NCBI RefSeq assembly: GCF_020497125.1
Contig: NC_059075.1
Coordinates: 67,909,321 to 67,973,320, forward strand
Direction of reading: 5' to 3'
DNA from: Mauremys mutica
Taxonomy: Eukaryota; Chordata; Testudines; Geoemydidae
Length of the DNA stretch: 64,000 nucleotides
Under the pieces are notes generated by a model, which was not told the DNA's origin, did no database searches, and worked only from the letters and a program-made list of their open reading frames with translations. Numbering within the stretch: position 1 is the stretch's first letter; each line of letters begins with the position of its first letter. The position numbers and the translations under genes were made by a program. Below, one piece after another: positions 11,286 to 22,519 of the stretch.

Positions 11286-12122
11286 GAATCAGAGTAGGTT
11301 TTACATGCATCTTTATAAGACTTGAGTCAAGAAGGGAGACAAAGCTTAATAGCTTCTGGTTTCTTTTTACACAGAAATTCAAATGGATAAAATAGGCCGA
11401 GTTAGGGAGTGTAATATATCTATAGCACTGCAAATGCACTAGCTGGAATTTAATAGCCACATCACGTTGTCCTAGGACTGCAGTGGAAGTGCAGTAAAAA
11501 AACCAAACATATGTTCATGTTTTAAAGGTATTTTATGATTTTATTTTAATTCAGAATAAAATAGCCCAAAAGCATTCTTCATACTACAGGCCCATGGAAG
11601 CTCTCTGGCGAGAGCTCCTAGACTGTGAATCCCAGGGAGTAATTGAAAAAAAATATTGTGTTGCTTTTCTGCTAACTATATGTCTACAGTCCCAGAGTAG
11701 CTGAACACTTCATGCTAAAGTAATCAGCAGTGAAATAGTTAACCATATAGGCATTTTAAATTATCCTCATTAGGGTTAAGTTAACACCAGTTGGGGTGAA
11801 CGGGCCAGGCCAACCCCAAGTGTTCAAAAATTAGGAGATTTAAAATGAATAAGTTTGGAACTTTCTTTCTGTTCCTTTAGGGTGCACTGAGGTCACATTT
11901 TGAAGTTTTTCCTCTGCAACTGTGAGGACTAACTGTGATGTTAGAAAAGTAAGCTGAGCTATTCCCTTGATTACTTGTCTCCAGCAGCTGAGGCTTTAAG
12001 AAAAGCACTCAATATTGAAAGATGCACAGTAACACAGCAAGAGTTCATAACATGGATCACACCTCTCAGAGATGTGTGCACATGGTTGGCAGGGGGAGGG
12101 CAGGCGAACTCATGTCTCTCTT
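11286..12122. other. Unassigned intronic stretch
   Basis: AT-rich; nothing recognised. Confidence 0.3.
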
Positions 12123-12412
12123 CAGATATGTCTGCACTGCAGTTGGGAAGGGGTGTGCAATTGCATCACATGTAGGCATACCCAATCCAGCTAACTAACA
12201 TAGCAATGGCAGTAAAACCGCGGCAGCATGGACTTCAGTGCGGGCAAGCTGCCTGAAGAACTACAGAGTGTTCCAGGAGGGCTTGTACAACCCACACTGA
12301 AGCATGTGATGTTTCACAGCTATTGGCACACCAGCTAGCTAAAATATGTTTATCTCGGGTACATGCTGCTGTACACACCCCGACTGCAGTGTGGACATAC
12401 CCTAAGGCTAAC
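12123..12412. mobile_element. GTCTGC/GTCCAC-ended MITE
   Basis: Ends AGATATGTCTGCACTGCAGT (about 12125) and ACTGCAGTGTGGACATACC (ending about 12402) are near-perfect inverted repeats. No clear TSD. Confidence 0.62.
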
Positions 12413-12458
12413 AGGACTGCTCCCATTGAAATCAGGGGGGTTTGCCATGCATTTCAGT

Positions 12459-13427
12459 TAGGGTTGCGAACTTTTGGATTGCAGAAAATCGAACAACCTT
12501 GCCCCGCCCTCTGCCCTGCTCTGAAGCCTCACCCCTTCTCCAAGGTCATGCCCCTGCTCACTTCATCTCCCTCCCTCCATCACTCACTCTCCCCCACCCT
12601 CACTCACTTGCTCATTTTCACCGGGCTGGGGCAAGGGTGAAGGAGGGGGTGAGGGCTCCGGCTGGGGCTGTGGGCTCTGGGGTGAGGCTGGGTATGTGGG
12701 GTTTGAGGTATAGGAAGGGGCTATGGGCTGGAGGGTGAGGCCGAAGGTTTGGAATGTGGGAGGGGGCTTCAGGCTGGGACAGGGTGTGTGTGTGTGTGAG
12801 GAGGTGAGGACTCCAGCTGGTGGGTGCAGGCTCTGGTGTGGGGCCAGGAATGAGGTCTTTGGGGTACAGGAGGGGGCTCCGGGCTGGGGCAGAGGGGTTC
12901 AGAGTGCACGAGGAGGCTCAGGGCTGAGGCAGGGGGTTGAGGTGCAGCAGAGAGTGCGGGGTATAGGCTCTGGGAGCAAGTTTGAGTGTGGGAGGGGACT
13001 CTGGGCTGGGCCAGGGGGTCGGGGTGTGGGAGGAGGTGTGGGATGTGGGCTATGGACGGCGTTTACCTCAAGCATTTCCCAGAAGCGGCCAGCATGTCCC
13101 TCTGGCTCCGCGCCCTGCCCCATCCATAGGCGTCCCCCCTGTAGCTCTATTGGCCATGGTTCTCAGCCAGAGGGAGCTGCGGAGCCAGCACTCGGAGCGA
13201 GGGCAGCGTGCAGAGCCCCCTAGCTGACCCTGTGCCTAGGAGCTGGAGGGGGAACATGCTGCCGCTTCTGGGAGCCGTGCAGAGCCAGGGCAGGCAGGGA
13301 GCCTGCCTTAGCCCTGCTTCGTTGCCAATCAGACTTTTAGTGTCCTGGTCAGCGGTGTTGACTGGAGCCACCAGGGTCCCTTTTCGACTGGGCGTTCCAG
13401 TCGAAAACCAGACGCCTGGCAATCCTA
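12459..13427. mobile_element. ~970-bp hAT-like element, copy 2 (inverted)
   Basis: Starts TAGGGTTGCGA (12459) and ends CCTGGCAATCCTA (13427), with perfect 8-bp TSD ATTTCAGT (12451-12458, 13428-13435). It is in the opposite orientation to the copy at 5110-6082; here the G-rich minisatellite (about 12630-13060) is on the plus strand. A 166-codon frame at 12723-13223 comes from that repeat, not from a gene. Confidence 0.88.
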
Positions 13428-13435
13428 ATTTCAGT

Positions 13436-13782
13436 GGGACCACAATTTGGCCCTTACTGCTTTGTGTCTGTCTGAGGATCTTGTAAATTCAACCAGAGAA
13501 AGCACCACCAGGTTACAGTACATTCAAAATCATAAGGGCTAGAAACTACGCCCCGACCCCTTTTAATTAATTGCTGGGGCCACCAAAGAAATGCTGATCT
13601 GGCCCACCACAGATAATCCCTCTGACCCCTCTATGCAGCATGCAATACGACATGCCCTGAGCATGGGGAACAGTGGCAACCAACTTCCAGGAGCCACTGT
13701 AATGTCCTGGTTCAGTGAGAGAGATCACAATTGTTTCTGTAGAGGCTGGCCCACAGGCCAATCTGCCCCTACTACCAACAAT
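13436..13782. other. Unassigned intronic stretch
   Basis: Nothing recognised. Confidence 0.3.
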
Positions 13783-14065
13783 GGGATTGTCTTCACTAGA
13801 AAATTAGGTCATGTTAGAACATGACCTGGAGAAGTCATGTTAACTAACATGATGTTAAACACAACTTTGGCAGTAAGTATACACAGGGTCAAGGGATTTC
13901 TAACATGTCAACTGGCTATGGGTCAACTTGCTTGGACCACAGGCTTATGCACAAGAAGCTAACAATGGTCAAACACAACTTGTCCTGGTCTATACTGAAA
14001 AAAAACCTTGTAACTCCTCAAAGTTGTGTTCTAACACAACTTGATTTTCTAGTGAAAACAAGCCA
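13783..14065. mobile_element. MITE with TTCACTAGAAAAT terminal repeats
   Basis: The left end TTGTCTTCACTAGAAAATTA and the reverse complement of the right end TTGTTTTCACTAGAAAATCA match at most positions. Each end holds its own short palindrome (GTCATGTT/AACATGAC and AGTTGTGTT/AACACAACT). No TSD was resolved. Confidence 0.65.
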
Positions 14066-14565
14066 TTGGCTATCCTTTAACTCAAGTGGTAAATGCCTGC
14101 ATTCTGGGAGCCAAAAAGCCCTGGGTTTCATCCTCAATGCTGCATAGATGCTATTTATCCTGATGACGATGGTGATAAATCCATGGCATACGCAGCCATA
14201 GATTTATTACACAATGAACACTCTGGTGCAAGGCATTCCATATGTGCTCTGACATGCATTAGCTCACATGTGCTTAGGTTTGTAATATGCAGCATATTTT
14301 TCCACTGGTGAAAAGCTCATTGTCCATTTGTCAGCAGAGATTTGAGAATATCAGGCCGTTGGCATTTTGTTTAGAAGCCAAATGAAATTCAATAGAATTG
14401 ATTGAATTTTTCACTTACTGTGCTGCTTCAATTCCAAGCAATCAATTTGAACTGACAAGACCCTCAGTGCTTGCCTGGGTCTCCATTTGCAATGGCATTA
14501 AATTCACCCAAACCCATTGCAAATTTAATCAAGGATAGTGCATACCAATAAGAAGCAGAGCAATG
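14066..14565. other. Unassigned intronic stretch
   Basis: Nothing recognised. Confidence 0.3.
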
Positions 14566-14570
14566 GGCTC

Positions 14571-15215
14571 TGTAGTGGGGTGGTCACCCCTGCTTCTGCC
14601 CTGAAGGGCTTAAAACAGCCCTGGGAGAGGGCCGTGGCAGGGAAAAGCTAGGCTGATTGGGGGAAGCAGCCACAGATGGCCCTATAAGAAGGCTGAGGGC
14701 CAGAGGCTGTAAGAGTTTCTCTAGCTGTAGAAAGAGAAGGACCTGGCTGCCTGGGAGCTGAGCAGGGTACCCAGAGTAGAGCAGGGCTGGGGGAAGGCCA
14801 GAGGAGCTGGGGGAGCTCCAGCCTGAAAACCCCCCTGGCTGCAGGCCTTGCTAAAGGCCAGGAAAGGTACTGGGGCTACAGAAGTGTAGCCTGGGAATAG
14901 GCAGAGGCAGCTGGTTCAGTCCCCCTTGCTGATGATGAATGGTTTACAGACTGCAGCCTGCCCCAGTGAGAGGGGGCTAGATGGGGACTGGCAGTAGCCA
15001 CTGAGGCAAGGTGAGGATAGAAGGTTGGGGAGACCCAGATTGTGGGTTACTGCTGGGGGCAGAACCCTGACATAGAGGGGCACCAGGGTCTGGGAGGAGC
15101 ATGGGGGGCAGCAGCAGGCGAGACACTGGCCTGCAGAGGGTGCTCCAGGCTGGAAGAGCTAATTCCCAGGATGACCAGCAGGAGGAGCCACACCAGTGAG
15201 TCTCACTTTGCTACA
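14571..15215 (+). mobile_element. Solo LTR, 645 bp, 5-bp TSD
   Basis: Begins TGTAGTGGGG and ends TTTGCTACA (TG...CA), flanked by perfect 5-bp TSD GGCTC (14566-14570, 15216-15220). CCCTATAAGAAGG near 14681 is a TATA-like box. No internal retroviral region or second LTR is attached, so it is a recombined solo LTR. Its family (ERV or Gypsy) cannot be set from the LTR alone. Confidence 0.85.
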
Positions 15216-15235
15216 GGCTCATATATGCCTGTCAA

Positions 15236-15577
15236 CAGGAGCGGTGCCAGAGTTTCTGGCGCCCTAGGCAGAATTTGAGCGGGGGCATTTTGTGCGCTCC
15301 CCACGGGGCGCGTGGGAGCTTCCAGTTCCACTCCCATCGCGCTGCCGAAGAAGGACCCTCCACCGAAATGCCGCAGGCAACAGCGGCAGTCATCAAGCTG
15401 CTCAATTGCCCGCCGCTGTTTTCCGTGGCACGTCGGCAGAAGGTCCTTCTTCGGTGGCGCGATGGGAGCAGAACCGGAAGCTCCTGTGCGCCCCATGGAG
15501 CGTGCACAAAATGCCCCCCCCGAATCCTGGCGCCCTAGGCGACCGCCTAGGGTCACCTAATGGAAGCGCCGGCCCTG
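15236..15577. mobile_element. hAT-type MITE with 8-bp TSD
   Basis: Ends CAGGAGCGGTGCC (15236) and GGAAGCGCCGGCCCTG (ending 15577), with perfect TSD CCTGTCAA (15228-15235, 15578-15585). The GC-rich interior holds two inverted arms. It landed 20 bp after the solo LTR. Confidence 0.88.
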
Positions 15578-15635
15578 CCTGTCAAAGATAAAAAACAACC
15601 CTGTTACACTACTCAGGCCTTTGCCACACCAGATT

Positions 15636-16168
15636 TCATAGATTCATCGATTCTAGGACTGGAAGGGACCTGGAGAGGTCATTGAGTCCAGTCCCCTGCC
15701 CTCATGGCAGGACCAAATACTGTCTAGACCATGCCTGATAGACATTTATCTAACCTACTCTTAAATATCTCCAGAGATGGAGATTCCACAACCTCCCGAG
15801 GCAGTTTATTCCAGTGTTTAACCACCCTGACAGTTAGGAAATTTTTCCTAATGTCCAACCTAAACCTCCCTTGCTGCAGTTTAAGCCCATTGCTTCTTGT
15901 TCTATCCTTAGAGGCTAAGGTGAACAAGTTTTCTCCCTCCTCCTTATGACACCCTTTTAGATATCTGGAAAGTGCTATCATGTCCCCTCTCAGTCTTCTC
16001 TTTTCCACACTAAACAAACCCAGTTCTTTCAGCCTTCCTTCATAGGTCATGTTCTCTAGACCTTTAATCATTCTTGTTGCTCTTCTCTGGACCCTCTCCA
16101 ATTTCTCCACATCTTTCTTGAAATGCGGTGCAGTTGCACTATTAACAAAGGCCCATAACTGCATTCCT
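15636..16168 (-). mobile_element. CR1 LINE 3' end with intact C-terminal reading frame
   Basis: The minus frame 16164-15724 (146 codons) encodes the C-terminal part of CR1 ORF2, after the reverse transcriptase, including [19 protein letters not shown] and [18 protein letters not shown], and ends in a natural stop. The 3' UTR runs to about 15636 (AGATTCATCGATTCTAGG on the plus strand), the usual CR1 3' repeat region. It is 5' truncated near 16168. The unbroken frame suggests a fairly young copy. Confidence 0.92.
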
Positions 16169-16426
16169 GTTCTGCATTTTAATCACTGTCAACTAAGAAA
16201 GAGTTTGGTACTTTCCTAAACCCATTGTCTGGGTAGAACTACTGAGTTGGTGTTAACAGCAAAGTCAAGAATTTGGCAGAGTTCTGAGATATTTTGGTGT
16301 AGCCAAAATATCAGTAATTGAATTCTACAATCATCTCAGCTCAAAAGGGAACACTGCATGTTAAGAACTGTAGAGCCACAAGCTATCATTGGAGGAATTC
16401 TGTGGTCAGTGGTATGTAGAAGATCA
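16169..16426. other. Unassigned stretch
   Basis: Nothing recognised. Confidence 0.3.
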
Positions 16427-16434
16427 GACTAGAT

Positions 16435-16611
16435 CAATGGTTCTCAACCTATTTACCATTGTGGGCCACATATGCAGTTCTCTATGTGTTCTGTGGGCAA
16501 CATCCACACATTCTATATACTACCCTTTTGGCACTGAGGATGTCACATGGGCCACAGCTGTGTGCTGATTGGGCCACAGGCGGCCCACGGGCTGCAGGTT
16601 GAAAACCACTG
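16435..16611. mobile_element. hAT-type MITE, 177 bp
   Basis: Ends CAATGGTTCTCAACC and GGTTGAAAACCACTG are inverted. The flanks GACTAGAT (16427-16434) and AACTAGAT (16612-16619) match at 7 of 8. Confidence 0.85.
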
Positions 16612-16619
16612 AACTAGAT

Positions 16620-17095
16620 GATCAGAACAGCCTCTTTCAGCCTTAAAAATCTATTACTCTATTAACCCCCATTCAACACAAGGAGATTTACTTGAGTAAT
16701 CCATTTGAGTATACACAAGTCACAGTGTTGTCACCTCTTGCAATTTTAACTGTGGGTCTTGCAATATTTGGTGTCATTCTTAAAAACTCAGCTCCTGGAG
16801 TCACATGATTATGTGAGAATCTCAGCTTTCATTTTAAAAAAAAGTAAGTTTCTAGCCCTCTGTGTTGCAGAAGAAAGCTGGGAAAGGTGAAAGCTAAAAG
16901 GTTCAAAAAAACAGAAGACAAATATAAAGATCCAAAATTTATTATTTTAAAAATCTCATTATTTTGAAGCCAATGGTTTTGGGGGCCTATGACAGGGTGT
17001 ACCAACCCCACACTGGAGAGGTGAGGATTAATGGACTGCTCTGGGTCCAAGAGGCCATGCCCCCCTCACCACTGCTGGGCATGCTCCTGGTGCAG
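16620..17095. other. Unassigned stretch
   Basis: Nothing recognised. Confidence 0.3.
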
Positions 17096-17227
17096 TAGGG
17101 TGACCAGATGTCCTGATTTTATAGGGACAGTCCCAATTTTGGGGTCTTTTTCTCACATAGGCACCTATTACCCCCGCCCCCCGGACCTCCTGTCCCAATT
17201 TTTGACACTTGCTATCTGGTCAGCCTA
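17096..17227. mobile_element. TAGGGTGACCAGAT-family MITE, short copy
   Basis: Ends TAGGGTGACCAGATG and CTATCTGGTCAGCCTA are inverted repeats. Flanks TGGTGCAG and TAGTGAAG agree at 6 of 8. Longer relatives are at 21953-22519 and 31508-32193. Confidence 0.75.
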
Positions 17228-18229
17228 TAGTGAAGGGAGCATTCAAAAGGGAGCAGCTCAGCTCAGTCTGGGTGGACTGAGGAGGAGAGCATTTGTGTGT
17301 GGCAGCCTCCTGCTGGGAAGCCACCACAACTCCAAACTGCTCGGGTTGAGCCTCCTAGCTGCGTTGTGGGAAGCCAGTCGACCACAGGAATGACTCGCTG
17401 TTGCCAGCGGAAGAGACTCTGGAGACAACTCAAAGGGAACACAAAAGGGACCTCAGGTCCTACCCTGGCATGATGCCAGAGGGACTGGAACGAGGGTAGG
17501 AAGTGACCCAGGGAACGTGCTTGGGGGGTATCAGGACTTGAACCCTCTGTTTTGAATGGCCCTAGGTCAGAACCCAGTAGAGTAGGGTGGGCCCTTTCCA
17601 GGACAGCTTCTCTCCTTTCTGGTAGTGTCAGTGTCCCAACTCAATTCCTACCTCAGTAATGACATTTTGCCTCCCAGACACCACTGCAGTTTCATTGGAT
17701 GTGGAATTCTTCACGTCCTCTCCAACAGTGTTATTCACTGTTGCTGTGGGCTCTTGAACTCAACTCCCCTACTCCACTCCAGAGATGCCTGTATTTCAGT
17801 GATGGATTCAGTGATCCTATGGACAGTCTGAAGTACTTTGAAATATCCTGCCTCCTCTCACCCACAGACCTCATCACCTCCAGCTGCTAGGAGCTCTTCT
17901 CCCACTTCATCAACAAGCAAAAACACCCCACTAACCACTCAGTGACAGTCCCAGCAAAAACCACACCAGAGCACTCACACTGCCCACCTTGTTGGAACTT
18001 GGCACAGTCCCATGGGTGGAAGTACTAGAAGCTGCAAAAGACACATCACATGCAAACAGTACTCATGCCTTCCCTGGCTAAGCAGGGGATGCCTTGGCAA
18101 ATGCTTATAAAGATCAACTGTGCCTCCCTCTGAGCAGGCATTCTACCAACTACCTTTAAAAATGTGATCCCTCGTTCTATTAAAACGTCATTACAATAAC
18201 CCACAGTCTCCTCCACACACACAACTGCT
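17228..18229. other. Unassigned stretch upstream of the L2-like LINE
   Basis: No confident feature. Part may be the 5' section of the LINE that starts to be readable near 18230. Confidence 0.3.
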
Positions 18230-19500
18230 CAGGCATAGCAATCTTGTTAATTAGAATTCAGTCTCCAATCTCACAATCCTGGGCATGATTACTGAGAAGA
18301 TGGTAGCAAACTTTTATTAATATCTTAAGACCCATCCTAGTCTGGCTTCAGGCCAGAGTAGAGCACTGAAAGGATATTGGTAGCCTAATGTAGGGTCTCT
18401 CCACGATGATTGACAGAAGGAAAACACTTCCCACATTGCCTGATATTTCAGCTGTTTTTGACACCATCAAGCAGGAGAAGCTGCTGACCCACCTACAAGA
18501 CTTTCTGGGAGTCAATGGTAATGGTTAAACTGGTGATGCTCATTCCTTCAGCGAGATCCCCAAGAGTCATGATGGCTAGCGGCTCCTCCCCCCACACCGA
18601 GTCCTGTTGCTGATATTATTTAACGTCAATGTGAAAGTGCTAGGGCCTGGGCTGCAAAGCCAGCAGTCTGCAGATGATGCAGAGCTTGGTGTTCTTTTTT
18701 AGGTGCTTAGTTACCATAGTGATAAGCACCTGGGGTAGGGGTTATCTAGATTCTCTTACAGTGCAGCCAGAGCTATGCCAGTGCATGAAGGAAACTGACA
18801 CCTGGATAAAGAAGACCTGGCTCATGCTAAATCTGGGAAAGCATGAAGTGATCTTAGCTGGAAGAGAGGAATACTTTGAGGAGGTGGCAAACTTCACTAC
18901 CTCACCCTCAGAGAGTACATGCCCACTGGTAGGCAAGGTAGAGCACAAGCGTGGGGTCGCACTGAACCTGTTCATCAGAAGCACTTCTCCCATCTACAGT
19001 TAGCACAAACACTCTACCTCTTCCTCTCTGACGAGTATCTGACTACCGTGGTTCACATGTCCATCACCTCCCCACTGGACTATTGCAAGTCACTCACCCG
19101 AGGACTACAAGGGAAGATCACAAGGTTGCAGCTAATACACCTATTAGCAGCCTCTCTCCCAAGCAGGACCAGCCAGAAAAGGCATGCCACATGGGTCTCC
19201 ACAACCTTCACTGGCTCTTCAATACCAGAACCTTGAGGTGCATCTAGTAGTGAATGATCTACAAAGCACTTAATAGGACAGATCCATGCTATCTCAAGGC
19301 AGGGCTCTTCTTCCAGAACTGCTATGTAAGCTATGGGCATCTAGCACATTACAGCTGGCAGAGATCAGGTTCAGACTTGAGGGATCCGTCCGTAGAACTG
19401 CCTCAACAACCAAACCAAGGCCCTAGAAGTCTCCCTGAAAAAGAGATCAGATAGAGCCAAACCATTGCCATATTCAGTGCACTCCAAAACCCACCTCTTT
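18230..19500 (+). pseudogene. Decayed L2-like LINE reverse transcriptase
   Basis: Conceptual pieces in changing frames follow the order of an L2-clade ORF2. ITEKMVANF-type text near 18290 is the thumb/finger start, and PDISAVFDTI near 18450 stands where the first catalytic Asp motif belongs. SADDAELGVLF near 18670 replaces YADDTQLY, and KTWLMLNLGKHEV lies near 18810. SPLDYCKSL (about 19070) and MIYKALNRTDPCYL (19254-19295) are the conserved C-terminal blocks. Many stops and frameshifts make it a dead, old insertion. The assignment to L2 rather than a sister clade rests on motif memory. Confidence 0.78.
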
Positions 19501-19896
19501 CCCAAAGCACCCCTCAGTTCAATGAGCCAGAAGAAGATGCCAGCAAGATGCTCTCAAAGTCACAAGCTAATAACTAACCCAAAGGATAGAACAGAAAATT
19601 AACTGTCTAGTATGGGCCAATGTTACATATACGCTCTCTAAAATGGGGCTACTCCTGCATCCATTACCTCTCCTACCCCCACCGTCATGCCTCATTCACA
19701 GAGGATAACAGCTACTGCTGCTGCTCACTAACAGTCAGTCCTTAAGTGCAAGTGGCAGAGGTTTGTACTGCAGTGCTTGCTCAAACCTTGCTAATGACCC
19801 AGCTGGCACATGACAGCATTTGTATTTTCTTTAAAAGAAAACTAGGAAATTACATTTTTAAAACCCCAGCCCTACTTTCCTGGTTCCCAGTGCTGT
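19501..19896. other. Unassigned stretch
   Basis: Nothing recognised. Confidence 0.3.
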
Positions 19897-19904
19897 GCTC
19901 GGAC

Positions 19905-20141
19905 CAGGGCCGGCTCCAGGCACCAGCGCAGGAAGCAGATGCTTGGGGCGGCCAATGAAAAGGGGCGGCACATCCGGGTCTTCGGTGGCAATTTGGCGGC
20001 GGGTCCCTCAGTCCCTCTCAGAGGGAAGGACTGGCTGCCGACTTGCCACTGAAGAATGAAGCGGGGCGGTAGAGCAGCCGATCGCAGCTTTTTTTTTTTC
20101 TTTTTGCCGCTTGGGGGCGCAAAAAACTGGAGCCAGTCCTG
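19905..20141. mobile_element. hAT-type MITE (CAGGGCCGGCTC family), copy 2
   Basis: Ends CAGGGCCGGCTCC and GGAGCCAGTCCTG. TSDs GCTCGGAC (19897-19904) and GCTCAGAC (20142-20149) differ at one base. Same family as 1991-2339 and 45948-46248. Confidence 0.87.
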
Positions 20142-20149
20142 GCTCAGAC

Positions 20150-20555
20150 CATATTTTTCTTTGCAGAGGCAACAAGAGATCTTCCTCCGCAAAAATGTAT
20201 TTGCACAACACAATGGACTGCTCATAAAAACAGCTGCATTTGAGACTCCCAAAGCATGGTGACCTGAACTGACATAGTCCATGCACTGTGAAGAAGGCAA
20301 TGTAATAGCAATTTTATATTACAAGCATTAACCTCATTTATACAGTTCCCACCCAAGAAGCCTTTAAAGTTGATGGCAGGTGTTGAGCAAAATTGCTGGC
20401 TAGCTCAAGCAGACTCATTACCCTGGAGAGCTCAAACAACTAACAAAATCTCACATGCTGAGGTGCTGCATCTTCAACTGTCCCTCTATCATAGTGCAGT
20501 AATAATAACAACCAAAAATATGCCCATCTGTAGCCACCTTTAATCCACACATTTT
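20150..20555. other. Unassigned stretch
   Basis: Nothing recognised. Confidence 0.3.
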
Positions 20556-20830
20556 AAAGTGCTTTACAAGTTTTGATCAGTGGTGCCTCCTCTGTGGTAG
20601 GTCATGGTTGTTATCCCCACTTTGCAGACTTGGTCACTGAGACACAGAGAGGTTAAGGGCTTGATTTTCAGAAGCGCTGAGCACCCATAATTCCAGGTGA
20701 AGTCAATGGGAGCTGTAGGTGCTCTCTGCACCTTTAAAAATCAGGTCCTAAGTGTCTTGCAAAGGCCACAAAGTTAATTAGCAGCCAAGTTAGGAATAGA
20801 ACCCAGGAATCCTGACTCCTAGTTCCCTAG
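20556..20830 (+). mobile_element. MIR-like SINE interrupted by a MITE
   Basis: AAAGTGCTTTACAAG, GTTATCCCCACTTTGCAGA, TGAGACACAGAGAGGTTAA and, after the insertion, GTGTCTTGCAAAGGCCACA and AGAACCCAGGAATCCTGACTCC follow the MIR core in order. The 92-bp MITE at 20657-20748 splits it. Confidence 0.8.
20657..20748. mobile_element. 92-bp Harbinger-like palindromic MITE, TAA TSD
   Basis: Starts GGGCTTGATTTTCAG and ends AAAAATCAGGTCC (inverted). TAA on both sides (20654-20656, 20749-20751) fits the 3-bp TWA duplication of PIF/Harbinger. Removing the element and one TAA restores a continuous MIR-like sequence. Confidence 0.78.
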
Positions 20831-21950
20831 AAAACATCTTCTCTGCCTCAGTCTCTCTCTTGTATCAGGAAGACAACACCAGGATGTCACATCACCATAT
20901 GGCAGTGTCCAAAATTAGTTAGGAGCCCTCTAATCAGCATTGGCCCAATTTTAGATTTGCTGTATTGTTAATTGAGTTTTGTACAAACCTTCAGATAAAC
21001 ATGTTTTATACTCATCAAAATGCATAATTGCTGGGCAAGCTGGACTGGAAGGATGCTAGACTGAAGCATGAAAATGTGGTCTGGCTTGCAAGTTCTGGAA
21101 AAGAAAAGAAAAAAGAAAAGAAAAGAAAAGAAGGAAGCCATGACAGTTTGATCCCCACTAGTGCAGTCTCCCAAGGGACCTAGTAGTGAAAGTGCAATTA
21201 TGCTATTTAACAGCTGCATGAGTCGAGAGATCCTGGTCAGTCATTGTGAACTCCTGCCAGCACAGAGTACTGCCTCAGAATAGTTTGGGACCTGCATATA
21301 TAACCCAGTATTGTTACTCCAGTGGCTGTATTAGAAAACACAAACAACTCAACAATGCCCTCATGGACAAAATACATGTGTAGAGAATGTGGCTGTAACC
21401 TTGCCCATCCCCAACAGACACCACACCCTCAAACCCCCAGACCACAGGGGAAATTCTCCCCATTTTGGAGGTCCTAAAATACATGCTGCGCTGCAGCTTC
21501 TTTCGCACAGGGTGATGGAGCCCCACCTGCTCTCAACACCAGCAAGGGAACTGAAGGAAGAAGAAAACACTCCTTCCAAATAGCTTTATGCAGAGAGCTG
21601 TTTCTTCAGAATAGCCTAGGGAGTTCCTACTGCTGGTAAGGTAAATATTTCCAGGATGGTGTTGACTGCCAGCCAGCGGTTAGAAATGAGTCAACATCCT
21701 CCTTCAGCTATTTTTTTGTCAATAGATGAAATAGCATTCATAGGCAGGCCTAGGGAAAAAAGACAGGCCTCTTGTGAAGGTCTACAGAGCTTTATTCAAA
21801 AACAAAAAACACCTGAGCAACAGTATCTGAGAGTCATGCTGCTGCACCACCAGACAGACAGGCACTGAGAGAACATGGATGAGAGATTGGGGACTTCCTT
21901 TGGGGCAAGACAAGAAGGTCCATGGGAGCAGTGGCACAGGAACCACTGGT
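20831..21950. other. Unassigned stretch with an AAAAG microsatellite
   Basis: It holds an (AAAAG)n-like run at about 21099-21132. No gene recognised. Confidence 0.4.
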
Positions 21951-21952
21951 AG

Positions 21953-22519
21953 GGTTGCCAACCCTCCAAGATTGTCCTGGGGTCTCCAGATGTCCTGATT
22001 TTATCGGGACTGTCCCAATTTACTTGTTTGTCCCGTGTTGGTCGGGACGCGAATTGTCCCGATATTTTGCATTCCAGCGCACAGGCAGAGGGGGCTCGTG
22101 CCCTCAACTCAGCCTTGGCCCCGCCCCAACTCCGCCCCCTACCTGCCCCATTGGATCCCTCCCCAAATTCCCGCCCTGGCCCCGCCTGTTCCGCAAGCAC
22201 GCCGCATTCCTCCTCCTCCCCCCTCCCTCCCAGGCTTGCGCGAATCAGCTGTATGGCGGTGCAAGCACTGGGAGGGAAGGGGGAGAAGCAGGACACTGTA
22301 GCCCGTTCAGGGGAGGCGGAGGTGAGCTGGTGCAGTGGGGGGCGGGGAGGGGAGTTGGGTGCTCAGCCCCCACCAATTTTTCCTGTGCTCCGGCAGCTTT
22401 TTTTTTTTTTTTTCCCCCTCTGCCGCTGGCTCTGGTTTGTTTGTTTTTTTGCTCCGCCGGCAGGCTCCCCCCCCACCCCCGTGTCCCAATATTTCATGTC
22501 TCTCATCTGGTCACCCTAG
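21953..22519. mobile_element. TAGGGTGACCAGAT-family element with an altered left terminus
   Basis: The right end (CATCTGGTCACCCTA, 22519) and the inner left part (CCAGATGTCCTGATTTTATCGGGAC) match the element at 31508-32193 in reverse. The extreme left instead reads TAGGGTTGCCAACCCTCCAAG, the start of a different MITE family. The interior is GC-rich with a T-run near 22400. Long frames here (for example 21922-22560, 212 codons) are not genes. Confidence 0.8.

Noticed and set aside
12723..13223. 166-codon glycine/arginine-rich frame
   Set aside because: Translation of the G-rich minisatellite inside a hAT-like element; the related copies do not keep the frame.
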